Origin: Phoenix dactylifera
Lineage: Eukaryota; Streptophyta; Magnoliopsida; Arecales; Arecaceae
Reading direction: 5' to 3'
DNA length: 64,000 bases
Assembly (NCBI RefSeq): GCF_009389715.1
Contig: NW_024067782.1
Span: 558,001-622,000 of the forward strand
Shown here piece after piece: positions 21,735 through 31,456 of the stretch. The notes beneath the pieces were generated by a model that saw nothing but the letters and a program-made list of their open reading frames with translations, was not told the origin of the DNA and did not search any database. The first letter of the stretch is position 1; the number at the start of each line of letters is the position of its first letter. Position numbers and translations under genes: made by a program.

Positions 21735-21760
21735 GGGGGGGGGGGGGGGGGGGGGGGGGG
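21735..21760. repeat. Poly-G run of 26
   Basis: Homopolymer inside the CACTA element. The exact length is doubtful in any assembly. Confidence 0.9.
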
Positions 21761-22249
21761 TGTGGGTGCGAAGGAGGGAATCTGAGACTCTCCAATTGGT
21801 GCTCTTCCAAGTATATTCCTGTGGGGGATGGAATAACAATGCGATGCCGGGGGCATAGGAGGCTAGACCCAATTAGCGTCGTCTTAAGCCGGCGACTACA
21901 ACAACGCTTATTAGCGTCGTGTTTTGCCGATGCTTGTGGGCAAGCGTCGGCAAAAAGCGTCGGTAAAACCGACTTTTCCTGTAGTGCTAGGAGTTTGGGC
22001 TAACTCTAGTAAAATTTTTATAAAAAATCAAGGTACTAATCGTAAGGCCAAACCCCAATTGATATGTGCTGTATGTGTGATAAGTAGAAGTTCGAGTCAA
22101 AGGACGTCTAATCTACTATAGTTCCTTCAGATACATACTATCAACACTAAGTGAGGTTCAAGTATACATGACACCTCACCCATTGCATAGTATAAATTGC
22201 CCAGATTTTTTTCTATTTATTTATTTAAATTTAAATCTTTTGTACGGAT

Positions 22250-22601
22250 TGTTATAGTTTTATCTGAAAAAATAAAATTTAAAAAATAAATATACCAATT
22301 TTATCTTCTAAATTTTAGATGGTTCAAAAACTTTAAAACTCCTATCTTTTTCTTCAAATGATTCTTTTGGAAGAGTTGCGACTCTTCTAAAAAGAACGTT
22401 GGTTCCGATTTTTGTAGGATGCAATGTTTCTAAAACATCGCATGTTCGGAAACACCACACCATTTCGATCACCGGATAGAGTCTATAAATAAGCTCTGGG
22501 TTTCGTATTTTGGATAACTCAATCCACATCACTTCTCTACTTTTTGAGATAAAATAGAGAATTTCTCTCTCCTTTTTTTTCTCTTCTTCCAAACCTTTTT
22601 T
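22250..22601 (+). repeat. LTR-like copy B, left part (split by a LINE)
   Basis: Parallels copy A at 17.9-18.4 kb including the TATA box. It resumes at 24699-24812 after the LINE insertion. The 14-bp TCCAAACCTTTTTT at 22588-22601 is repeated at 24685-24698 as the LINE target duplication. Confidence 0.7.
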
Positions 22602-24684
22602 TTGATATAGTGGTTACTCGCACTAGTCGTGTTTGAGTGCACCCAACAAATCAGAAAAAAGTATATGGCAAAGACGAGTCAATTCCTGATCCTCCTAAAT
22701 AAACTCTCCTGTATGATGCACCGATAGACATGAGAGGCCCATAAGGAGCCACACTCTCCTGCAAGCCTTCGAATATCTCGGAGGAGTGAGTGCTGATCGT
22801 CATAGGTGTGCTCCCCTCGAATCCACTCAATCACTAATTGAGTCTCCTTCCAAGTGAATGCTATCAACTTCGAGCACCCGCATCGCATAGATGATCCCCT
22901 CCCAAGCCACCCTCAGCTTAGCTCCACATGCTGTCTCATTAAAGGTACGTCGTCCTCCAGCCACAACAAGTCTGGCGTCGCAGTGCTTGACCATAAAGCC
23001 AATCCCTCCTCTGCCTCCAGACTGAGAGGTGCTGCCATCAAAGTTTACCTTGAGAGTGCCAGGAGAGGGGGGCTCCCATGATACAAAGATCACCCTGGTC
23101 GTTGTAATAGATGAGTGGGAGCCCTAGATGTCCCTGGTTATCCTAGATAAAGTCGCCGCATCCTCATGTGCGCCCTTCTATCCTCAAAGATTCGAGCATT
23201 GCTGTCCATCCAAATATGGTAGGCCACATAGGCGCTCTTGATGGCCCATTCCTTCCTGAGGGGGACACCTCCAAGTGGCCTAAGGGGTCCTCCATCGAGT
23301 AGGGCTGTTAACGAGCCGAGCCGAGCCCGAGCCTCCGCAGGCTCGGCTCGGCTCGTTTCACCATCCCCGGCTCGGGCTCGGGCTCGGGCTCGGTACCGAG
23401 CCCAGTATTGGGCTCGGGCTTGGGCTCGTGAAGCTCGTTTGCCCGAGCCCGAGCCCGAGCGGCGAGCCCGAGCCCGAGCCCGCCCCATCCTCATCCTCGT
23501 TCCTGTCTCCGTCGACCGTCGGAGAGAAGAACGAGCAGCCGCCAGCCGAGCTCGGTTCCGACGGTTCCTCGGAGAAGAATGAAGGAAGGAAAGAAAGAAA
23601 AGAAGAAGAAGAGAAGAAAGAAGGATAGAAAGAAAGAAATAATAAAAAAAAGAGAAGAATGACTCACCTCGTCGCGTGCGGCAGCCGCCGGCTTCGGCCG
23701 CGAGCACCGCCGGCACGGGCTTTTGCCGCAGGCACGGCCGAGGATGCCACGGGCGCCGCGGGCTCGGCCGCGGGCGTCGCCGGCCGCGGCCCGACCATCC
23801 CGTGCGAGGGACTCCCCTCCTCTGTCGCAGTCTCGCCGCCGTCGCCGGTGGAGGAGTCGGCAAAGAGGGGAAAAGAGAGAGGGAGAAACGGAGAAGAAAG
23901 AGGGGGAGGGACAACCCTATCCAGTCTCCGATCGAAACCTCCGGAACCGAGCTCGGCATCGGCGGCGGAGGGAGGCAGCGAGGCATCGGCGGCGGAGGAG
24001 GAAGGCGAGAGGGGAGGGGAGGGACACCCGGAGGGGAGGGACATCCGGAAGAGGGGAGGGGAGGGACACCGGACACCCGGACGCTTCTGGAGAAACCCAG
24101 AAGAAAGGTCCGAAAGGAGAAGAGAGAAAAAAAAAAGAAAGAGGAGGTGGGACCGTGGGACTGTGGGAGGGAAGGATTAAGTGATTAACGGATTGGGGTT
24201 TGGGTTAACGGGCTAAGTCCGAACCCAAACCAATCCAATTCAATTTTGGAGCCCTCTTTTGGGCTCGTTTGGGCTCGCGAGCTGCTCGGGCTCGAGCTCG
24301 GGCTCGGGCTCAGATTTAAACGGGCCTCATTTTGGGCTCGGGCTCGGGCTCGTTTGACTAACGAGCCGAGCTCGAGCCGGGCTTTTACCGAGCCGGGCCC
24401 GAGCCGAGCCCGAGCAGCTCGGCCCGTTGACAGCCCTACCATCGAGTGAACGACTTACACCATGCTGGGCGGAGCTCCCAGGCCCATGGCACAACTCCAT
24501 ACCTAAGCCACCCATGGGCGCTCAAAAAGAACATGGTTGATCGTCTCCACCACCTATGGGCACTACTCACATGTCGAGTTGACTCTCACTTCCCTCCTGG
24601 CCAACACGCCCCCGGTCGGCAGACATCCCAATGCCACCTTCCGTACAAACAAGGCGATACGCAAATGGACGCGCTGCCCCAACC
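22602..24684 (-). mobile_element. 5'-truncated L1-type LINE inserted in LTR copy B
   Basis: Minus-strand 3' end of an ORF2. The order along the minus strand is a zf-RVT region (24450-24680, with RLPTGGVLARRE and NHVLFE), then the AYHIWMDSNARIFEDRR segment at 23140-23290, then an RNase H domain at 22679-23093 (LKVNFDGS, LRVAWEG, LEGDS). These are the counterparts of residues about 1060-1340 of the open ORF2 at 2775-6911. A 14-bp target duplication (TCCAAACCTTTTTT) flanks it and the tail is a short T run on the plus strand. It is interrupted by a hAT at 23300-24438 and carries stops and shifts. Dead on arrival by 5' truncation. Confidence 0.85.
23300..24438. mobile_element. Non-autonomous hAT transposon (1139 bp)
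   Basis: Ends are TAGGGCTGTTAACGAGCC and the reverse complement of TAGGGCTGTCAACGGGCC, with a perfect 8-bp target duplication CCATCGAG (23292-23299, 24439-24446), which identifies the hAT superfamily. Both sub-terminal regions (about 170-200 bp) are dense arrays of GAGCCCGAGCCC/GGGCTCGGGCTC motifs. The middle is GC- and GA-rich with long frames on both strands but no recognisable domain and no transposase. Confidence 0.9.
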
Positions 24685-24811
24685 TCCAAACCTTTTTTCA
24701 AGTTTTTCTTTTCATCTGGGTAATTGAAGGAATCGATCGACTCAAGTGTTCCCAACGATCATACTCGTTAGGAGAGGATCGGATTGAACCAGGTTGTTGT
24801 ACCTTGGGGAT

Positions 24812-26038
24812 GAGCTAGACCAGAACCGGAGTCACCCTCGCAAGTCGGCTTGTCCTCAGGCAGAGAGCGGTGCCCAGCCACCATTGTCAGTTGCTGCCAC
24901 CCGTGCAAGTTCGGCGGTGAGCAGAGGGAGCTCGGGCGGTTGGCCGGGGACTGCGGCCTCGAGGGTGACGACTCGGGCATGGACCCGATCGTCTTCCTTG
25001 GCCGCAGCAATCCTTTTGCAGCCCGTGGCGGCCGAATCTGAGTGGCTGCTAACACGGACCGTAGATCGGCCACTAGGTCTCCTCTCCGAAGCTAGAACCT
25101 AGCTCCTTTCGGATGCCGCTCGTCTCCACCACCATGGTCATCCGCTCCGGCCCCTCCTCCTCCAACACCAACACCGAAAATCTGCATGACTCTTCTGCAT
25201 GCTCAATTCACCCACACCAGTAGTAGAACTCGGGCACGTCCTCGTAGGCGAAGGGCTGCCAAAGCACCCTCACCTTCTCTTTGATATGGACATCGGGCAG
25301 CAACGAGACGGTGGCATCAATGGCCACCCTCACCCTAGCAAACCCCTTGACTCTTTGCTACTCGGTGAACCCGTCAACGACAATCGGCCGGATCATCGCC
25401 TACATGATCCGAAGGATCGTCTCGCTCGACCAGTACTCAACCGGGAGCCGAGGCAGCCGGATCCAAACCACCGCCGTTTTGACGGCATATAGTTCTGACA
25501 CGAAATCAGGAACCCTTGGCTCCATGGCAAGCAACTGGCCCTCCATCACCCATGGCCCGCCGGTCAACACACTGTCTCGGTCCGCCTTCGACTTGAAACG
25601 GAGGACAAGATGGTCATCGACGAGAGGCACCACCACCACCTTGGCTTCCGTCTTCGCTCGGGTGGCAACATCCCTAGCCACCCACTCCGCCAGCACACAA
25701 TGTCCCAAACTTCGGACCACCACCACACAGTCCTCTCATTTCCTTTGTGAAGCCTCGATCGGCTCCTCCGACAGATCGAGGACTGCCGAGAAGAGGCCTT
25801 GGAGCTTCTCCACCTCTGCCTCCAAAATGGGGTGCGTGGCCCATCCCCCAGGCCTTGCTCGACCACTTGTTGCCTCCCCCTATGCCGGCAGATCCCGACT
25901 CCCCCCGTCCCAGGGGCGCCATCCACCATCTTCCCTACTTTGATTTTCTCTACCATGGCCAATCTCGCATGATTCTCAAAGCATTCGCTGGAGCGAACTA
26001 GCTGTTAGAACCCCTCTAGCTAACCACATTTATACCTG
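24812..26038 (-). pseudogene. LINE ORF1 fragment (DUF4283 and zinc knuckle)
   Basis: Minus-strand remnant. At 25400-25726 is a DUF4283-type domain (VVVVPLVDDHLVLRFKSKAD, GGPWVMEGQLLAMEP, VWIRLPRLPVEYW). Downstream a decayed knuckle reads YEDVPEFYYWCG..IEHAEESC near 25180-25245. This is the N-terminal RNA-binding half of a plant L1 ORF1, the very part missing from the LINE at 1.5-6.9 kb. It carries several stops and shifts. It abuts LTR copy B at 24812 and is cut by the hAT target site at 26039. No matching ORF2 follows, so it is a separate, internally deleted LINE piece. Confidence 0.75.
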
Positions 26039-26046
26039 CTTTCTTG

Positions 26047-29000
26047 TAGGGCTGGAACTGGGCCGGGCCGGGCCACACCCCTACCCAAGCCCGGCCCGAA
26101 ATTATTTTCCGGACTTCGGGCCGGGCCGAGGCCCGAACAGTTTTACAGAAACTCGGTCCGAGCCCGGCCCGAGCCCGATTGGGCCAGCCCGATCCCGAGC
26201 CCGGCCCGATCCCGAGCCCGACCCAGTTTACATGATTAATTGAGCAAAGCTTGAGCTTGGCCCAATCATAGAGTGAACCAAGAGCTTCAGCTTGCCTGGC
26301 TTACTTGGGTCCTGTAGAAACATGTACAGTAAGTTTCTTTATTGCATGGCTATACCGTTGCTACAAATTCATCCAACAATACTTTAAGTGTGTTAAAACA
26401 TGGCCCAGCTAACAAAATTCTCAATAATCCTATCAAAATTGGTAGATTTGAAATTTGGAAGGGCATTTAAAAAAAATTGGATAGGTAAGCCAAGCTATAG
26501 AAGAAAACTTCTTCCAGTTCAACAGCATGGCAAATCCAGACTCGTCAACAGTACCAAGCCTATAGCAGGAGAAGTAAGCGAAGAGGGCCATCCTACCTTT
26601 AGTCTATCGAGGGAAAAGAAAAAAACAATCCAAGATCACTTTCTAAACAGTATTAAAGAGTGTTTTAGATTCAAGATCTACACTGGAATAGAAAATAGCA
26701 ATGCTTAGCAGTCATGCTTTTAAACAGTCAAATTTGTAGTAGTTATAAATGATAGATCAACTGCATAGAGGAAAATTTCACAGAGGTGTATGTGTAAATA
26801 CAAGTACATGAAAACATACAAGCAAAAATGTCCACAAGCAAACAACAGGAGATAAAAAAGAAAAAAACCAAGATGAAGATTCTGTCCACAAGCAACGACC
26901 TACTCAGCTTAAATCAAATATGAGATGGACCAAGTAGGCAATCAGACAGATCATTAACAAAATACCACAATCAAGAGGTTTCCTGCCAAATGAATAAATT
27001 TCTAGACTTTATCTTGGCACGACCAATCTGCTCAAACCAGTCCAACAATTCTAAAGAGCATCTGATGGTTTGAAGACAACTTGAAAAAAATTCATTCCAT
27101 GCTATAGTCCTAAGCAGTTCTGTGCAGAGTTAGAATTTTTGAATGACAACATGCAAAGGAAACAGTAGGTTATGCTAGCTCCGATCAGGTAAAAGGATCA
27201 GTGCAATTTGACACTTCAACGATACAACTGCAATCAAACAAAAAGATTCCATCAAAAATAGGAGGATAAAAAAAATCATTGGTCTGAAGTCGTTGTTCCC
27301 TGCACAATAATATATTCATCATATCCATGTAATGGAGAAACCCCCTGAAGTCGACTTCAGGCCTGCAGTTCAAAAACATACAACTCTCATAAAATTTTGC
27401 AACAAATAACCATGATCCATATGAAAATAACCATGATCCACATGAAAATACTCCATCAACAAACATACTTGATACTTTAGGTATGAACTAGATCTAATGA
27501 GAGTATCGTCATTCAGTTCTCCCAAATTGCCCACTCCAAGGTGTCGTCATCTACATTCAACGTTACAGAACTCGAGCAATTTGCAACTGTTAACACACAA
27601 ATCAATCATACATATTTAAATTATAAGTACAATAAGCAAATAAAAAATATTAGATAAATTTAAAAGATTTATATACCTTCATCATATTGTTCACGAAGCC
27701 AATCTTGGATACAAACTAAGGCTTCTACGGTAGATGGGCTCAAAGAGCTTTGATACTGATCCACAACTCTACCACCAGTGCTGAATGTCGACTCAGATGA
27801 AACAGTGGAGACTGGAATAGCTAGAACATCTCGAGCTATTCTTGATAGTTTAGGATAGACTGCCGCATTGCTCTTCCACCAAGCCAAGATGTCAAACTCC
27901 TTATTCTCCAAATCAGGAAGCACATCATCATCCAAATAACTATCTAGCTCGGATCTCTTAGGGCGTTTTGAAGAAATCTGACTTCTAAATTGAGCAAAAT
28001 CCATACCAATTTTTTTTTTGGAAGAAACTGAACTTATATCATTTTGTCCATCAAAATTAGATGTTCGCTCACTTGAACTCATAGAGGGTTGCATTCTTGT
28101 TGCATCTACATACTCATTATACAATTTAAAAAGACAAGCACGAATATAATCAATCTTTTTCTTGCACTCCTCCAACTCAAATGCCTTTTGATAACAAAAC
28201 TCTACAAATATCAACTTTGATCTGGGATCCAAAATAGAAGCAATTACTAACAAATTATTGCACTGAGACCAATATTTGTTAAACTTCTTTAACATCTCAC
28301 TTGTTAATTGCTTCACTATTTCATCAGTATCGATACTTTCATCCATCAACAAAGCCCTAATTCCCTAAACTTCTTTTCGGTATAAATTGGATGTGGGATT
28401 TTTACAACCAGAAAATACTTTAGTGGCATCAAGAAAGGCTTCTAAGAATTTAAGAATTATAGAAGTCTTTTTCCATTCATCATTGATGGGGCATACACAT
28501 GAATGCTCAGTTGCATATCTAATAAGAGCATCTTTATAACCAAGTGCATCATGCAACATTTCATAAGTAGAATTCCACCTTGTAGGAACATCCAAAGTGA
28601 GTTCTTTTCTAGCAGAAAGTTTCATATGTTGTACAATTTCATTAAATGCTTGCATTCGGGATGGGGATGCAGAGACATATCTAACAATTTCTCTTATACA
28701 TTCAATAGCTTCATGAATGATTTTCATTCCATCCTGAACCATAATATTTAATAAATGTGCACAACATCTAATATGACTGTACTCTCCACTAAACAACATT
28801 GCATAACAAAAGTGATCTCGGAGCCTTCTCATTACAGCATCATTTGTGCTGCAATTATCCAAAGTAATAGCACATATTTTACAATCCAATTCCCATTCAA
28901 CAAGACATTTTCTTATAGTATCTTCAATTGCAATGCTGGTGTGAGGGTATGGGAGTTGCTTGAAATTAATAATCTTCTTATGTAGAATAAAATCAGAATC

Positions 29001-31164
29001 AATATAATGTGCTGTGAAAAAAATGTAACAAATTTTCTGATTTGATGTCCAAATATCAGTAGTGAAACTAACCTGAGAACTTAGGTTCTTGAATAGCTAA
29101 AAATAACAGAATACCTGCCAAAAGCTTCACCTCGGTAAAACCTTTGGAATACAGATCGTCGAGCCGCCGACAACTCCCCAGGTTCACTAAAAGAGGGGTA
29201 CTCCGCGAAAGACTATTGAGTGACCTGTCGAGCTGATCCGACGAGCATTTTCTATACAGACATATGCCCAAATTCTCCAAGTTTTTCATGTTGTCTGGGG
29301 AAGGAGTTTTTCTCTTCTTGATACAAAGCCATACAATCATATCTTATAGTCTTACGACCCATAATTTTGAATAATGGTTGAAGAGATCTCATAAAATCCA
29401 GAAAAATATTGTGCTCAACAATACGAAATGGAAGCTCAGCACATATGATAAATTTTGCAAGAATTTTTTTACTGTCTTCTTGATTGAATTTAAAAGACTT
29501 TATGGGATCTTTTGAACTTGGTAGTAAGAGCAACTGATTAGTTGGATTCTTTTGATACTTGCAAACATTTTCTAAATGGCATTTTAGATGACTCGTTCCT
29601 CCTTTAGTGCTCTCACTTAAAACTTTTTACAATATTTGCACTTAGCTATTGACCCTTCAGAATTTTTTTTCTCGATAAAGTGATTCCATACCCAAGATCT
29701 TTTTTAGAAGAATTGTCACAATCATTTCAACAGTATCTTCATTTCTATCATCCTCATCCCTTAAATGTTCAACAATCTCATTTTCACCTATTTTAGAATG
29801 AGACATTAGTAAAAATAATCTGCCCACATAAAAAAATAAATATCACAAATTTAACCTATAACAAAATAAATATCATTAAATTTTACCTATTTAAGAAAGA
29901 GCTCAAATCTTTCCAATTAAAGCCTCAGATATGTACGAAGATAGAATGCACACAACAATAAACAGCAATAAGAATAGGAATAACCACTGTCACAATTATC
30001 CGTAAAAAGAAACAAAGCATAGGAAGGTTTAGGGAACATGAAACTTCTACAAAGGCTACGCTTAACTATGCTCAGAAATGCATGCCACTGTTATAGTTAA
30101 CTTTAGTATTGGTTAAGCATGTTTCAGAAGCATAATATTGTGCCTGCATTTCACTGACAATGGTGCAACTCTGTAATATTGAACAAAGCTACTTAGTCAG
30201 GGATAAGGAACACCTAGATGTGTGGATCATTAACCATATAAATTTCAAAAGATCATGCTTGCAGTTAAGTGGATAGAATTGAAAGACAGTTAATATTCTA
30301 CTATGCAAACATTGCATGCAAGATTGAAGTTTCAGTTGCAATGACACCTGAAATTCAGTTTTGGTCAGTTTCAGTAGTTCAACCGAATTTAATCCTTATA
30401 CTATGCTAGACTAACACAACACCACCATCCGACTCTAGAACCAAAATTCCAAACAAAGAGATCATAATTCTTTTCAGGGATCGAAAGCCCTCAGATCGCG
30501 ATGGGGGTGAAAGCCCTCAGATCGCGATAGGGTGTGATAACAGTCGAGTACGGTCAACGAGCTTGGACGGTTGACGAGCCCTCAGATCTAGGGTTTTACC
30601 ACTTCGCCGAGCTTGGACGGTCGACGATGACGATTGGCGACGAGCCGACAAGGAGAAGCGGAGAAACCCTAGCTCCACACCTCCACCGCTCGTCCGCTCT
30701 GCGCCTCTACATATCCCAACCAAAAGGAAGAAGATCATTCGTAATCGTACCTCAAAATCTAGCTTCGTCGACGATAGGATGGTCAGAACTCCTCTTCACC
30801 ACTTCGCCGAGCTTGGACGGTCGACGACGACGACCGGCGACGAGCCGACAAGCGGAGAAACCCTAGCTCCACGCCTTGTCGCCTCCACCGCTCATCCGCT
30901 CCGCCTCAGCGCCTCTGCAAATCCCTTGGGCAAGTTGGCAATTGGGTTTAGCCGCGATTCAGCAGACTGCAGACACATCCGGTCACCGCGATTCGGGCTG
31001 GAAGTGGGCTCGGGCTTGGATGGGCCCGGGCCGGGCCAATGAAATACCCGAGCCCGGCTCGAAATAGAAATGGGCTTAATCATTCAGCCCGAGCCCGGCC
31101 CAAAATGCATTGAGCCTAGCCCATAGCCCGGCCCGCGGGCGGCCCGAGCCCTCTTCCAGCCCTA
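26047..31164 (-). mobile_element. hAT transposon with decayed transposase gene (5118 bp)
   Basis: Ends TAGGGCTGGAACTGGGCC and reverse complement of TAGGGCTGGAAGAGGGCT, with a perfect 8-bp target duplication CTTTCTTG (26039-26046, 31165-31172). Sub-terminal arrays of GGCCCGAGCCC motifs cover about 26060-26230 and 31010-31160. The transposase gene lies on the minus strand (27513-29806). Between 26240 and 27500 I see only AT-rich DNA. On the other side (30480-30960) the leader shows duplications: AGCCCTCAGATCGCGAT twice near 30490-30525, and an about 80-bp block at 30598 repeated at about 30798. Confidence 0.92.
27513..29806 (-). pseudogene. hAT transposase (BED finger, RNase H-like core, hATC), broken
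   Basis: Minus-strand ATG at 29804-29806 (MSHSKIGENEIVEHL). A BED-type zinc finger follows at about 29600-29700 (CKYCKKV, TSHLKCHLENVC), reached only after a frame shift. The core has FTTDIWTSNQK (29010-29050), TLDNCSTNDAVMRRL (28820-28865), HIRCCAHLLNI and TRWNSTYEML. The C-terminal hATC part has LDPRSKL, DILAWWKSN, RIARDVLAIPVSTVSSESTF. A 90-nt intron (27587-27676) joins ...QYDE in phase to a last exon ending DDDTLEWAIWEN and TGA at 27513-27515. Breaks seen: the shift in the BED region, about 190 bp of foreign-looking sequence at about 29075-29270, and one TAG near 28361. It would have cut and pasted hAT ends. Confidence 0.88.
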
Positions 31165-31172
31165 CTTTCTTG

Positions 31173-31425
31173 GCAGTTCTTGTCCAAAATATTGTTGAGA
31201 ATCACAACTTTGGTGTACACCGGGCTCAGGCTGGGCTTTATCCCAAGGTCAAGACATTCTAGTTACGCCTGAACCAAGACCGACCCATCTTTCGAGCTTA
31301 CCTTCTAGGGCTAACCCCTGTTCTTAGTCTTTGAGCCACACCTGACAACCATTATTTTAAAATTTTTTAAAAGATCAAAAATATTTTTAAAATATTAAAA
31401 TAAATAATTAAATATTATCAACAAT

Positions 31426-31456
<31 letters not shown>

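Larger units (their letters stand above)
19592..21986 (-). mobile_element. Non-autonomous CACTA transposon carrying host gene fragments
   Basis: Starts CACTACAAAAGAAAGGAT and ends with the reverse complement of CACTACAGGAAAAGTCGG, flanked by a perfect 3-bp duplication CTA (19589-19591, 21987-21989). Sub-terminal blocks of GCCGACGCTTTAAAGCGTCGGCA-type motifs are repeated near both ends, as CACTA elements show. There is no transposase. The interior holds exon-intron pieces of at least three unrelated host genes, all on the minus strand: aldolase, PAS1, NOP53 (listed separately). A further exon-like piece at about 20040-20170 and GC-rich frames at 21300-21620 remain unidentified. A run of 26 G lies at 21735-21760. 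Confidence 0.9.
17916..24812. mobile_element. Non-coding LTR element, interrupted by CACTA, LINE and hAT insertions
   Basis: Two LTR-like copies in the same orientation lie at about 17916-18390 and 22250-22601 plus 24699-24812. Shared marks are GAGTTGCGACTCTTCT, ATCACCGGA[CT]AGAGTCTATAAATA (a TATA box) and CAAACCTTTTTT. The interior (18390-22250, less the CACTA) is AT-rich with no gag or pol that I can see. The two copies could be the ends of one element or independent relics; their outer ends are not resolved. Broken and old. Confidence 0.5.

Noticed and set aside
23138-24188. Several 110-310-codon frames rich in Arg, Ala, Pro and Ser
   Set aside because: They arise from the GAGCCC arrays and GA-rich middle of the small hAT. 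Only the last about 40 residues of one (23138-23270) are real LINE ORF2 sequence.
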